Of a stretch of DNA of 64,000 nucleotides, positions 1-8,486 are shown in pieces (the stretch's first letter is position 1; every line of letters begins with the position of its first letter). A program made the position numbers and the translations under genes. Where the stretch lies: assembly GCF_014698235.1 (NCBI RefSeq), contig NZ_JACJSP010000017.1, forward strand, positions 1-64,000. Reading direction: 5' to 3'. The notes beneath the pieces are model-generated. The model ran no database searches. It was not told the DNA's origin and worked only from the letters and a program-made list of their open reading frames with translations. Source of the DNA: Limnothrix sp. FACHB-406. Its GTDB lineage: Bacteria > Cyanobacteriota > Cyanobacteriia > CACIAM-69d.

Positions 1-206
1 TTACAAGCCTTGGAAAACGTTGATATGTCTACTGAGATACCGGTGTGATTGAGCTTGAAAAATAGGTCTCTCATGCTCATCAAACCTTGATCAAGAATGA
101 AAGTCAACCAGATCTCAAAAAATCTCCGACTGCTGAGCACTGGGTAATCATGCTCAGGTAAGCTTTTGAGAATAGGTTTGACGATTTGAGAGAATGAGCG
201 TAACAT
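1..206 (-). mobile_element. IS4-like transposase, N-terminal 68 codons, runs off left edge
   Basis: An open frame starts at ATG (204-206) and stays open to base 1, so the rest of the gene lies outside the window. The 68 visible residues begin MLRSFSQIVKPILKSL and end with DISTFSKAC, with RRFFEIWLTFILDQ and MRDLFFKLNHTG between. This resembles the N-terminus of a group of IS4-family transposases common in cyanobacteria. The DDE catalytic residues would lie further on and cannot be checked. A perfect hairpin with a T-run follows at 231-263 on the IS-outward side. No terminal inverted repeat can be confirmed because only one end is visible. Whether the element is intact is unknown. Confidence 0.6.
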
Positions 207-230
207 TGGTGTATTACTTTTTGATTGTTT

Positions 231-263
231 GGGGTAAGAATTACATCTTCTTACCCCTTTTTT
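231..263 (+). terminator. Rho-independent-type hairpin beside the transposase
   Basis: GGGGTAAGAA (231-240) pairs perfectly with TTCTTACCCC (248-257) across a 7-base loop, followed by six T (258-263). On the + strand this is a textbook terminator. It sits just upstream of the minus-strand transposase and before the DUF3800 gene, so it would stop rightward transcription into the DUF3800 gene. It could alternatively mark the IS end. Confidence 0.6.
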
Positions 264-380
264 ATAACCTGAATCTGTCATTCAACACTTCTGCTTCTTG
301 GTAACATCAGACATGGCTAGTCATTGAGCTTTTCATCATCCAAGCTCTTTGAAGTGAGTCAATCTTCAAGCGTTTTTTTC

Positions 381-1205
381 ATGACTATCGATTCGGAAAC
401 ACACCACTACTTTGTTGATGAAGCAGGCGATTTAACGTTCTTTAATAAAAAAGGGCGAGTGATCATTGGTCAGCCAGGGGCTTCTCGGTTTTTCATGGTA
501 GGCATTGCCCAGATTGCTGACCCTGAAGTCGTTGCTAGGGAGTTGGAGAGCTTGCGGTTGGCATTAATAAATAATCCGCGCTACAAAGACATTCCCTCCA
601 TGCAACCGCAAGCCCAAAAAACAGTAGTCACCTTTCACGCAAAAGATGACTATGCAGAAATTCGAGAGCAAGTTTTTGAATTAATGCAGTCCTTCGATGT
701 CAAAATCTATGTTGCAATTCGTAGCAAGATTGAAATTGCCCAACGAGCGCAAGATAATTTCAAGAACCTGAATAAAAAATTGCAACAAAATTCGATTTAC
801 GATGACTTGATTAAGCGCCTATTTAAAGATCGACTGCACAAAGCGAATTTCATTAACATCACCATTGCACGACGCGGCAAAGAAGCCCGCGAAGAAGCAC
901 TAGGACAAGCAATTAACCAAGCTCGCAAAAACTTTGAATCCAGGTGGAATATTAGCGCTAACGGGTTAATTTCAATCGAGTCAACATACCCGTCTCAGAG
1001 TCCAGGCTTGCAAATTATTGATTACTATTTGTGGGCGCTGCAACGCTTCTATGAGCGCGAAGAAGATCGATTTTTTAAACCGCTTGCCCCTAAATATCGG
1101 CTGATTATGGATCTAGACGATAAACGCCATAAAGATTATGGAGAGTGGTACAGCGATAGGAATCCGCTAACGGCTGAAAAAATGAGAGAGGCTAGGTCTA
1201 GGTAA
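381..1205 (+). CDS. DUF3800 domain protein
   Basis: The product is 274 residues from ATG 381; a TTG 57 bases upstream (324) is a possible but weaker start. The family mark is the opening block HHYFVDEAGD, followed by a long alpha/beta region, RSKIEIAQRAQ, and a C-terminal part with IIDYYLWALQRFYEREEDRFF. DUF3800 proteins have an RNase-H-like arrangement with conserved acidic residues (here VDEAGD near residue 10) and are often near mobile elements; a nuclease role is inferred, not shown. The gene is visibly AT-richer than the genes to its right and lies beside a transposase, which suggests acquisition by transfer. No partner gene is present on the right side. Confidence 0.8.
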   Translation: MTIDSETHHYFVDEAGDLTFFNKKGRVIIGQPGASRFFMVGIAQIADPEVVARELESLRLALINNPRYKDIPSMQPQAQKTVVTFHAKDDYAEIREQVFELMQSFDVKIYVAIRSKIEIAQRAQDNFKNLNKKLQQNSIYDDLIKRLFKDRLHKANFINITIARRGKEAREEALGQAINQARKNFESRWNISANGLISIESTYPSQSPGLQIIDYYLWALQRFYEREEDRFFKPLAPKYRLIMDLDDKRHKDYGEWYSDRNPLTAEKMREARSR

Positions 1206-1375
1206 AACCTAAACACACGGCATGGAGCCGACGTTCGCCTCTCGCTCTCTATTTTACCGCGCTGACCTGGGATGTGACGACGGAAAACCGTTGCAACTGC
1301 CCAAGTTGGCACATGCGCACCAAACCCCTAGCCGCGATGCCGATATTCTGAGGGCGATGTTGCTATGTCTTGTCC

Positions 1376-2254
1376 ATGACCGTGAGTAGCCCCGACGCGA
1401 TCGCCGCCCTTGAAGCCGCCAAAGCCCAAGTCATTGCGGAGTTTGGTGACTGGACGAACCACAACATGCGCCTTGCTGACGGGTGCTACACGATCGCCCC
1501 AACCCCGACCCCCTCGGAACCAAAGCTGCGCCGCATGACCCAAATTGTCATGGACTGGTGCGGCGGTTCTGTGGAAGGGTTGCGGATTCTGGATTTGGCT
1601 TGTTTGGAGGGGATGTATGGCCTGGAGTTGGCCATGCAGGGCGCACAGGTGGTGGGCATTGAAGGGCGCGAAGCCAATTTGGCCAAGGCGCGCTTTGTGA
1701 AAGAAAGCCTGGGCCTGAGCAACATCGACTTTTACTGCGACGACGTGCGCAACCTGTCCGTGGAGCGCTACGGCCAGTTTGATGTGGTTCTGTGCTTGGG
1801 GATTTATTACCACCTGGACGCGCCGGACGTGTTTCGGTTCATGGAGCAAATCGGCTCCGTTTGCACCAAGCTGGCGATCGTCGATACCCACGTCAGCCGC
1901 ACCGCCGAAGAGCAGCACGACTACGCCGGGTTGACCCTGGCCGGTTGTCGCTATGTGGAACACGCGCCGGAAGCTTCCACGGACGATCGCCTGAAAATTC
2001 TTTGGGCTTCTTTGGACAACGACTACAGCTTTTGGTTAACGCGCCCGTCGCTGTTTAACCTGATGCAGCACTGTGGCTTTACATCGATTTACGAATGTCA
2101 CTCGCCGCTGGTGGAAAAATTCGAGCAATTGCGGCGATCGGGGACGGGCGATCGGGCCACCTTTGTGGCCTTCAAGGGTCGCCCCGTGGCCCTCAAGGCT
2201 TCCGACCTCAGCAACGACAGCCGCCCCCTGCCCTGGCCGGAAATCCCCCGCTAA
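1376..2254 (+). CDS. Class I SAM-dependent methyltransferase
   Basis: The protein is 292 residues from ATG 1376 (a TTG at 1370 adds two residues). The Rossmann SAM-binding motif I is ILDLACLEGMYGLELAMQG (near residue 70), followed by VVGIEGREANLAKA (acidic residue after strand 2) and FDVVLCLGIYYHL (motif IV/post-IV). The IEGRE and CLGIYYHL motifs resemble the carboxy-SAM/tRNA-wobble (CmoB-like, DUF1698-like) branch and sugar-type methyltransferases; substrate cannot be named. It stands alone, convergent with the response regulator downstream, and the two are separated by a short GC hairpin. Confidence 0.75.
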   Translation: MTVSSPDAIAALEAAKAQVIAEFGDWTNHNMRLADGCYTIAPTPTPSEPKLRRMTQIVMDWCGGSVEGLRILDLACLEGMYGLELAMQGAQVVGIEGREANLAKARFVKESLGLSNIDFYCDDVRNLSVERYGQFDVVLCLGIYYHLDAPDVFRFMEQIGSVCTKLAIVDTHVSRTAEEQHDYAGLTLAGCRYVEHAPEASTDDRLKILWASLDNDYSFWLTRPSLFNLMQHCGFTSIYECHSPLVEKFEQLRRSGTGDRATFVAFKGRPVALKASDLSNDSRPLPWPEIPR

Positions 2255-2277
2255 AGGCCAATGAGCGGTGGATCGTG

Positions 2278-2296
2278 GCCCGCTCAGTCGGCGGGC
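2278..2296. terminator. GC hairpin between convergent genes
   Basis: GCCCGC (2278-2283) pairs with GCGGGC (2291-2296) over a 7-base loop between the convergent methyltransferase and response-regulator genes. There is no T-run, so termination is likely but not certain. Confidence 0.4.
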
Positions 2297-2311
2297 TAAG
2301 GGGCTAGGTAT

Positions 2312-2950
2312 TCAGCGTCGGTAGTGCTGTTGGGCCCAGAGGGCCGCTTGGGTGCGATCGGTCACCTGTAGTTCACTCAAAATGCGACTGATGTGGTTTT
2401 TGACAGTGCCGTGGGCTAAATACAAAATCTGGGCGATTTCCTGATTGGTTTTGCCCTCGCCCAGCAGCCTGAGCACCGCCAATTCGCGATCGCTAAAACG
2501 CTGGGTCAGGTCAGCCGGGGTGGTTGGTGGATGGGTGGTTAAATGCGCGAAAACTTTCGGGGCGATCGTCGGGCCTAGTTGACTATAGCCATGGTGGACG
2601 CTGCGAATTGCATCGGCCACTTGTTTGGAAGGGGCGTTTTTGAGGATATAGCCCAAAGCTCCTGCCTGGAGTGATTGCCAAATATAATCCTCGCGATCGA
2701 ACGTGGTCAGCACCAAAATGCGAATCCAAGGAAATCGCTGATGAATTTCCTGCGTTGCCCGAATTCCATTACAAATGGGCATTTCAATATCCATCAAAAT
2801 AATGTCGGGTTGCTGTTGCTCGGCCAGGGCGATCGCCGTCTGGCCATTGTCCGCTTGACCCACAATTTCGAGATCCGTTTCTAGGGCTAGCAACGTGGCC
2901 AAGCCCTGCCGAAAGAGATCTTGATCATCAACCAATAGCAGCCGAATCAT
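2312..2950 (-). CDS. NarL/LuxR-type response regulator
   Basis: The protein is 212 residues: a receiver domain (1-120) and a LuxR-type helix-turn-helix (about 145-210). The acidic pair D8-D9, phospho-acceptor D54 (IILMDIEMP) and the Thr/Lys switch (LVLTTF, ILKNAP) are all present. The output domain shows LTQRFSDRELAVLRLLGEG and TNQEIAQILYLAHGTVKNH, the standard DNA-recognition element. It lies six bases downstream of the histidine kinase gene and is almost certainly its partner. The cluster also carries an efflux-type permease and adaptor, so it probably regulates that transporter in response to an envelope stress or a small molecule. Confidence 0.92.
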   Translation of the reverse strand: MIRLLLVDDQDLFRQGLATLLALETDLEIVGQADNGQTAIALAEQQQPDIILMDIEMPICNGIRATQEIHQRFPWIRILVLTTFDREDYIWQSLQAGALGYILKNAPSKQVADAIRSVHHGYSQLGPTIAPKVFAHLTTHPPTTPADLTQRFSDRELAVLRLLGEGKTNQEIAQILYLAHGTVKNHISRILSELQVTDRTQAALWAQQHYRR

Positions 2951-2956
2951 AGCGGC

Positions 2957-4177
2957 TCAATCCTCGGGGGTTAATCCCCATGATCGGGGAATTGTGATGC
3001 GGAGGGTGGTGCCTGTTCCCGGTGTGCTGGCGATCGCAAACTGCCCGCCGAGAAGCTGCACTCGTTCTCGTATGCCGCGCAATCCATAACCAGTCGTGGC
3101 CGCGCCCCGATCAAAGCCTTGGCCATTGTCCATAATTTCCAAGTTGAGCGTGGATGCTGTGTAGTGACTCAGCAGATTCACCCTCGAAGCCCGCGCATGT
3201 TTTTGTACGTTGGTTAAGGCTTCTTGAATGATGCAATAAACCTGATGGCTGGTTTGGATATCGATCGCCGGTAGGTTCAGTCTTGAGGTAATCACCAGGG
3301 ATTGGGTGTTGTGAATTTGATTGATTAACCGCTGCAAGGCCACATCGAGCTGAAAAGAGGGATCACGGGTGGTTTGAACCGCTTGGTGTACCGCCTCTAA
3401 GCATTGACTGGCTAAGGTTTGTGCATGGTTGAGGGCGGTAGCTGCTTGATCGCGATCGCGCCCTTGCATCACTTGCACTAACTCGAGTTGTAGGCGCAGG
3501 GTGGTCAGCGAATGGCCCAAGGAGTCGTGAATTTCGCGGGCAATGCGCGATCGCTCCAAATCCGCCGCTAGGGTTTCGATCGCTTGGGCTAGGGCTTCCG
3601 ATCGTTGGCGGCTGCGACGCTCCGCCATGATCAAAAAGCCAATCAGCATCACCAACGCACTGATGCTGATATATTCCACCGAACTCGACAAAATAATCGC
3701 CTGTGGCTTGTAAATCTCCTCCCACTGTTGCGATCGGGTGGTTTCAATGAATAACTTTTCAATGATAGGAATCGTCCACCAGATACAGAGCAAATAGCTA
3801 ATTCCTGATCCTGCCACGAGATAGACAATGGTTTTTCGATTAAATAAAAAACAACTCTTGATTAAGATCAAATATAAAAGCAGATGCAAATCGACTAGTA
3901 ACAATTGCGCCACTAGAACCAGCGAAATTTCTAGTCCAATATAGACGTATCGCACCCAGTGAGGTTGCTTGATTGGAAAAAACCAACTCAGCAACCAAAA
4001 GATGGTAACAAACACCAAAACCTTGCTGAATAAATCGGGCAAGGTCGGCAATTTATAAAAATACCAATCAATGCCATAGGCCAAGCCATACATTAAGAGC
4101 AAGACCCATTCCGCATAGCGCATCATGGGCCGTAACTTAAAGAAAGAGGAACCAAAGTAGCTGCGTAGAGCTTTCAT
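2957..4177 (-). CDS. HisKA_3-type sensor histidine kinase
   Basis: From ATG 4177 the product is 406 residues. The N-terminal half has about five hydrophobic helices (AEWVLLLMYGLAYGI, VLVFVTIFWLLSWFF, a block rich in L/V/I, VYLVAGSGISYLL, ALVMLIGFLIM), so sensing is likely in or near the membrane. The dimerisation/phospho-acceptor motif is SRIAREIHDSLGHSLTTLR, and the ATPase domain contains EALTNVQKHARAS, EIMDNGQGFD and YGLRGIRERVQLLGG. The frame stays open to a GTG at 4273 that overlaps the permease stop codon (TAGTG), which would add 32 residues unlike the family; translational coupling from there is possible. It pairs with the NarL-type regulator downstream. Confidence 0.88.
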   Translation of the reverse strand: MKALRSYFGSSFFKLRPMMRYAEWVLLLMYGLAYGIDWYFYKLPTLPDLFSKVLVFVTIFWLLSWFFPIKQPHWVRYVYIGLEISLVLVAQLLLVDLHLLLYLILIKSCFLFNRKTIVYLVAGSGISYLLCIWWTIPIIEKLFIETTRSQQWEEIYKPQAIILSSSVEYISISALVMLIGFLIMAERRSRQRSEALAQAIETLAADLERSRIAREIHDSLGHSLTTLRLQLELVQVMQGRDRDQAATALNHAQTLASQCLEAVHQAVQTTRDPSFQLDVALQRLINQIHNTQSLVITSRLNLPAIDIQTSHQVYCIIQEALTNVQKHARASRVNLLSHYTASTLNLEIMDNGQGFDRGAATTGYGLRGIRERVQLLGGQFAIASTPGTGTTLRITIPRSWGLTPED

Positions 4178-4272
4178 CCTGAAATACAGTGAGTAATTCC
4201 CACTGGAGAATGATTTAACGTGATTGAAGTCCATTGAAAAATGGTGCGATCGCGTCATTTGCCGGCATTGCA

Positions 4273-5478
4273 CTAGGACGTTTTCAAGGCTGTAATCGGA
4301 TCGAGCTGGGCCGCTTGACGAGCCGGAACCACGCCAAAAACCAGACCGATCGCACCGGAAATAGCCGTGACCACCACCACGACCGGCACAGGAACGGTGG
4401 GCTTGAAAGGAGTCAAAGTGCCGATCAGGGCCATCCCGCCCGCGCCCAGGGAAATGCCCACGACACCGCCGGCCACAGCCAAGATCGTGGCTTCAATTAA
4501 AAACTGCTGCAAGATCGCCTGGGGGGGAGCGCCGATCGCCTTGCGGAGACCAATTTCCTGGGTGCGCTCGGCGACGGAAACCAACATGATGTTCATGATC
4601 CCAATGCCGCCCACCAGCAAGGAAATCCCCGCAATTAAGGTGAGCATTGTCCCCAACGCGCTGGTAATTTGCCCTAACAAATCCTGAATGGATTTATTCG
4701 CCACCACTGAGAAATCCTGTTTGCCATGCAAGCGTGTCAACAGATTCGTGACTTGAAAAGCAGCCGATCGAATCTGGGCTTGGTCGCGGGCAGTGATCTC
4801 AATTTCATCGATCAGCAGTCCTTGGGGAACTCGTCGCCCCACGACTTGATGGGCCATGGTTGTGATTGGAATGAAGGCATTGGCATCGGGATTCACACCG
4901 AGAAATGCGCCTTTTCTTTGGATGATGCCAATGATCTGAAAGCTCTGATTGTTAATTTGAATTTCTTGGCCGATCGGGTTGGTGCGATCGAACAGTTTCC
5001 GGGCCAGCTCCCCACCCAACACCGCCACCTTGCGATCCTGACGTTGGGCAGCCTCATCCCAAAAAATCCCCTGGGCCATGCGGATATTCCGCACTTTGAG
5101 AAAGTCGGGCGTGACTCCCTGCACCGTTGCCGTCACGGTGCGACTGCGATGGCCGATCGCCAAGGAACTCGAAATCGTCGGTGACACCCATTGGACGGCC
5201 GGTGCTTGGGCGGCGATCAAGTCAGCTTCGGACAGCAACAAGCGCGGCACTTCACCGGTCAGTTCCTTGCTTTGTTGTTCACTTAAAAAAACGTACAGGG
5301 AGTTCGCACCCAAGGATTCCACCTGAGTTGCGGTGAAATGTTGGGCCCCTTCACCCAGCCCCACGGTGGCCACCACTGAAGCATTGCCAATCACGATGCC
5401 CAGCATGGTCAGCAGGCTCCGCATTCGATGGCTGACCAGGGTGCTGATCGCCATGTTGAGCGTATCTAGAGGGTTCAT
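4273..5478 (-). CDS. FtsX/MacB-type ABC transporter permease
   Basis: The protein is 401 residues. It has an N-terminal membrane helix preceded by the family signature ISTLVSHRMRSLLTMLGIVIG, a large extracytoplasmic MacB-PCD domain (about 45-245), then three C-terminal helices (TLIAGISLLVGGIGIMNIML, ATILAVAGGVVGISLGAG, PVPVVVVVTAISGAIGLVFG). The sequence SVAERTQEIGLRKAIGA is typical of the coupling segment. It has no ATP-binding cassette, and none is encoded beside it, so the ATPase must come from elsewhere. Its start overlaps the stop of the upstream adaptor gene (TAATG), indicating a coupled pair. Likely an export or lipid/lipoprotein handling complex in the plasma membrane. Confidence 0.9.
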   Translation of the reverse strand: MNPLDTLNMAISTLVSHRMRSLLTMLGIVIGNASVVATVGLGEGAQHFTATQVESLGANSLYVFLSEQQSKELTGEVPRLLLSEADLIAAQAPAVQWVSPTISSSLAIGHRSRTVTATVQGVTPDFLKVRNIRMAQGIFWDEAAQRQDRKVAVLGGELARKLFDRTNPIGQEIQINNQSFQIIGIIQRKGAFLGVNPDANAFIPITTMAHQVVGRRVPQGLLIDEIEITARDQAQIRSAAFQVTNLLTRLHGKQDFSVVANKSIQDLLGQITSALGTMLTLIAGISLLVGGIGIMNIMLVSVAERTQEIGLRKAIGAPPQAILQQFLIEATILAVAGGVVGISLGAGGMALIGTLTPFKPTVPVPVVVVVTAISGAIGLVFGVVPARQAAQLDPITALKTS

Positions 5479-6824
5479 TAGAAGCCGCTTCCTTCGGGAT
5501 TATCAACACCCGGAATCACTTGGTTGATTGGGGGACTCAGCAAAATTCGATCGCCCGCTTGCAGGCCCGATCGCACCTGGGCTTGGCTGCCACTTTCTGC
5601 ACCGATTTCCACGGTTTGAAAGCGTGCTTCCTGGTTGGGCACAAGTCGCCATACGCCCTTGCGGCCGTCCTTTTGGGTGACAAGGGCCGCGAGCGGCACT
5701 ACCAGCGCATTCCGAATTGGCTGGCCCAAAAACGCTAACTTGACGTTCATGCCGGCTTTTAAGATGTCCAGGCCCGTTTGCAGGGAAACTTTGATGCGAA
5801 AGGTGGTGACGTTGTTTTCTGGCACAGCTCGGGGGGCAATGCGCTTGACCCGCCCCTGAAACGTGCGATCGGGATAGCTGTCGCTGCGAATTTCGACGGC
5901 TTGGCCCTGGCGAATTTGACCGATCGCGGTTTCGGGAATTTTGGCTTCGACTTCTAAACCACTGAAGAGTTCGGCAATGGCGGCAGAGGTGGCCCCATCA
6001 CTGCTGGATGCGGTGGTGGTGGGTGCCACAAAATCCCCCACATCGGCAAATCGACGGGTGATGACTCCTCCAAAGGGCGATCGAATCAGCGTGTTTTGTA
6101 GCTGGATCCGCACGACTTGCAGTTGCGATCGCGCTTCTGCGACTTGGGCGCGGGCTTGGGCAACTTCCTCGGCGCGAAACCCCTGGCGCTGTTTATGGAA
6201 TTCCTGTTCGGCGGTGGCCAAGCTGGCTCTGGCTTGCTCCACGGTGGCGCTGGCGTTGCGGGCTTCGGTCAAGGTCTCATCCAAGGCATCTTGACTCAGT
6301 ACGCCTTCGTTGGCCAAAAGCTGGCGGCGCTGGAGTTTTTGGGTGGCTAATTGCCACTTTCCTTCGGCCTCTTGCAACTGGGCTTGCTGCCGTTGCACCT
6401 CGGCTTGGGCTTTGGTGATGTCTTCAGGGCGATTCCCCGCGAGTTTCAGTTGCAATTCCGCCTGCGATCGCGCCAGGCCCGCTTGAGATTGTTTGACCTG
6501 CGCTTGCAGTTGTTCGCCGTCCATTTGGGCCACCACTTGCCCAGGCTGCACTCGATCGCCCTCGCGCACAAATAAGGCCGCCACCTTGCCGGCCTCCTTG
6601 GGGGCCAAGTTGACTTTACGCAGGGGCTGCACCACCCCATTGGCCTGCACTTGCACCACCAAATCTTGCCGCTGAACCAGGGTTGTGTCCTGGGCAAGAT
6701 CCACCTTGGGGGCAGGCGCTGGGTGAGGGATCACCAGGGCGATCGTGCCCAACAGGCCCAGGGCCCCGAGGCCCCCGGCCCACAGCCGCCATTGCTGAAA
6801 CTTGAACCGAATCGCAGGTTGCAT
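5478..6824 (-). CDS. HlyD/MacA-type periplasmic adaptor (membrane fusion protein)
   Basis: From ATG 6824 the protein is 448 residues; the frame extends to 6905, but the extra 27 residues look non-native. One N-terminal membrane anchor (LWAGGLGALGLLGTIALVI) is followed by a biotinyl-lipoyl half (VNLAPKEAGKVAALFVREGDRVQPG), a long alpha-helical coiled-coil hairpin rich in Q/A/E (about 95-230), a second lipoyl half (IRSPFGGVITRRFADVGDFV), and beta-barrel domains with ALVVPLAALV. This is the architecture of adaptors that link a MacB-like permease to a TolC channel. A TolC-like gene lies at 58.8 kb but not in the same operon. It is first in the cluster adaptor-permease-kinase-regulator. Confidence 0.9.
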   Translation of the reverse strand: MQPAIRFKFQQWRLWAGGLGALGLLGTIALVIPHPAPAPKVDLAQDTTLVQRQDLVVQVQANGVVQPLRKVNLAPKEAGKVAALFVREGDRVQPGQVVAQMDGEQLQAQVKQSQAGLARSQAELQLKLAGNRPEDITKAQAEVQRQQAQLQEAEGKWQLATQKLQRRQLLANEGVLSQDALDETLTEARNASATVEQARASLATAEQEFHKQRQGFRAEEVAQARAQVAEARSQLQVVRIQLQNTLIRSPFGGVITRRFADVGDFVAPTTTASSSDGATSAAIAELFSGLEVEAKIPETAIGQIRQGQAVEIRSDSYPDRTFQGRVKRIAPRAVPENNVTTFRIKVSLQTGLDILKAGMNVKLAFLGQPIRNALVVPLAALVTQKDGRKGVWRLVPNQEARFQTVEIGAESGSQAQVRSGLQAGDRILLSPPINQVIPGVDNPEGSGF

Positions 6825-6997
6825 CGACGTTGCCCAAACCGGGATCAAATGCCACGCCATCACTCTAAAAACATCGCCCCCATCGCGACGACTGCCGCCG
6901 GTCATCAGTGCCCATGACTAGAGTCACGATTTCCCAGCGGCCGCCATCAGGGGCGGATTGCCGGAAATTCCCCGCTAGCGCAACGGGCCGGCCGCTT

Positions 6998-7020
6998 GGT
7001 ATAAGCACCTTGTCTATACC
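6998..7020. promoter_or_regulatory. Inverted repeat just upstream of fabD
   Basis: GGTATA (6998-7003) and TATACC (7015-7020) form an interrupted palindrome with an 11-base spacer, ending 22 bases before the fabD ATG and lying between the divergent adaptor and fabD genes. The half-sites also look like -10 elements on either strand. An operator or a divergent promoter are both possible. Confidence 0.3.
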
Positions 7021-7042
7021 GATGCGAAGCACAGCAAACACA

Positions 7043-7921
7043 ATGGCAAAAACCCTCTGGATGTTCCCGGGCCAAGGCTCCCAAGCCGTTGGCATGACTG
7101 CCGACTTGCTCGACTCGCCGGCCGCCCAAGCGAAGTTGGCGATCGCGGATGAAATTTTGGGTTGGTCGGTGGCGGAGGTCTGCAACGGCGACGAAGCGCA
7201 ACTCTCCCAAACCCAATACACCCAGCCTTGCCTCTACGCGATCGAGGCGATCTTGGTTGATGCGCTGAAAGCCGCCGGTCAATCGCCTGATTTGGTGGCG
7301 GGTCACAGCCTGGGGGAATACGTGGCCCTCTACGCGGCCGGGGCCTTCAGCTTTGAAGCGGGTCTGAAGTTGGTGAAGCGGCGGGCAGAGTTGATGCAAG
7401 CGGCTTCCGGCGGCAAGATGGCGGCCATGATTGGCTTCAACCGCCCGGCCCTAACCGAGGCGATCGCCGCTACCGAGGGTGTGGTGCTGGCCAACGACAA
7501 CAGCGATGCCCAAGTGGTAATTTCCGGAACGCCCGAGGCGGTGGATGCGATCCTGGGCAGCGTCAAAGCCAAGCGGGCTGTGCCCTTGGCCGTGTCCGGT
7601 GCGTTCCACTCGCCCTACATGGCGGAAGCATCGGCGGAATTTAACGAAATTTTGGCGGCCACGGATTTTGCGGACACGGCGATCGGGGTGCTCTCCAACA
7701 CTGACCCCACCCCGGAAACCAGCGGCGCAGCTTTGAAAGAACGGCTCTCGAAGCAGATGACCGGTTCGGTGCGCTGGCGGGAAACGATGGTGATGTTGAA
7801 CCAGGTGGCCTGCACGGAGGCGATCGAGGTGGGGCCGGGCAAGGTGCTGACGGGGTTGCTGAAGCGTGCCTGCCCCAACACCGCCCTGGTCAATATTGCC
7901 GCCCTCGCCGACATCGCTTAA
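7043..7921 (+). CDS. fabD: Malonyl-CoA:acyl carrier protein transacylase
   Basis: From ATG 7043 the protein is 292 residues, the usual FabD length; an upstream in-frame ATG (6908) would add 45 unconserved residues. It begins TLWMFPGQGSQAVGM (oxyanion loop) and carries the nucleophile elbow GHSLGEY (Ser89), the conserved Gln/Asn-rich NDNSDAQVVISG and the catalytic His in SGAFHSPYM. It transfers malonyl from CoA to ACP for fatty acid chain initiation and elongation in the cytoplasm. It stands alone here, without fabH or acpP nearby. Confidence 0.95.
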   Translation: MAKTLWMFPGQGSQAVGMTADLLDSPAAQAKLAIADEILGWSVAEVCNGDEAQLSQTQYTQPCLYAIEAILVDALKAAGQSPDLVAGHSLGEYVALYAAGAFSFEAGLKLVKRRAELMQAASGGKMAAMIGFNRPALTEAIAATEGVVLANDNSDAQVVISGTPEAVDAILGSVKAKRAVPLAVSGAFHSPYMAEASAEFNEILAATDFADTAIGVLSNTDPTPETSGAALKERLSKQMTGSVRWRETMVMLNQVACTEAIEVGPGKVLTGLLKRACPNTALVNIAALADIA

Positions 7922-8086
7922 ATCTGCTTGCTGGTGACGTGATGGAGTGATCGCTAGCTATCCATAACAATCAATGGTAACTGGCGATCGATTCCATCAC
8001 AATGAGTATTGATCCAATGAAAAAGTTCGTAATCAATTCTTTATTTGAAGTAAGCCCTAAAACTGATGCAAGCCTGTCGCCTGTAG

Positions 8087-8103
8087 GGTGGGCACTGCCC
8101 ACC
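8087..8103. repeat. Dispersed-type palindrome GGTGGGCA/TGCCCACC
   Basis: GGTGGGCA (8087-8094) and TGCCCACC (8096-8103) form an almost gapless palindrome in the fabD downstream spacer. Very similar 'gtagggtgggca' palindromes are dispersed in many cyanobacterial genomes. It may also act as the fabD terminator. Confidence 0.5.
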
Positions 8104-8140
8104 TAATAATTGCTTCATAGCACCTGCAATACGGCGTACT

Positions 8141-8172
8141 AACCGTTTTAGGTAAAAACCGTTTTAGGTAAA
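8141..8172. repeat. 16-bp tandem duplication
   Basis: AACCGTTTTAGGTAAA occurs twice head to tail (8141-8156, 8157-8172), followed by a partial third copy (AACTGTAAAA). It lies 23 bases before the small gene at 8195 and so in its leader or promoter. Confidence 0.7.
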
Positions 8173-8194
8173 AACTGTAAAAGCTCTACAACTG

Positions 8195-8476
8195 ATGAAA
8201 GTAATTTATCTAACCCATGTTATTCAGTTTCTTCTGAATCTCTTTGCCCAAGCTCAAGATGATGTTCTGCTTTTGAAGCTGCCCGATGGTCGCGAATTTG
8301 TGTTGACCTCCGTTGAGCGATTGCAAAATTCGGCCGAGGATTTGACCACGGAGGTTCAGCAAATTACGCAAAATCCAGAACTGATGGCCCTGTTGCAAGA
8401 GCGCAAGACGGATCGATCGCGCTTGAGTTTGGCGGATGCTTACGATCGCCTGGGTCTAGAACAGCCCGAGTCATAA
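8195..8476 (+). CDS. Small conserved hypothetical protein, antitoxin-like look
   Basis: The protein has 93 residues with no recognisable enzyme motif. The core DVLLLKLPDGREFVLTSVE looks like a small beta sheet, followed by a helical charged region (QQITQNPELMALLQERK) and the ending SLADAYDRLGLE. Small cyanobacterial proteins with this 'LRLPDGREF ... LxEVxxxLGL' layout are often annotated as antitoxin-like, but I cannot assign a function. It ends ten bases before the broken gene at 8487, and the two look like a two-gene unit. Start ATG 8195 has no strong ribosome-binding site. Confidence 0.6.
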   Translation: MKVIYLTHVIQFLLNLFAQAQDDVLLLKLPDGREFVLTSVERLQNSAEDLTTEVQQITQNPELMALLQERKTDRSRLSLADAYDRLGLEQPES

Positions 8477-8486
8477 GCTGAGATTC

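Noticed and set aside
8100-8150. Possible second TnpB tail remnant on the minus strand (AMKQ-like reading)
   Set aside because: Shares only about 13 bases (TGCTTCATAGCAC) with the 61.8 kb remnant and lacks the CGxxVRP block.
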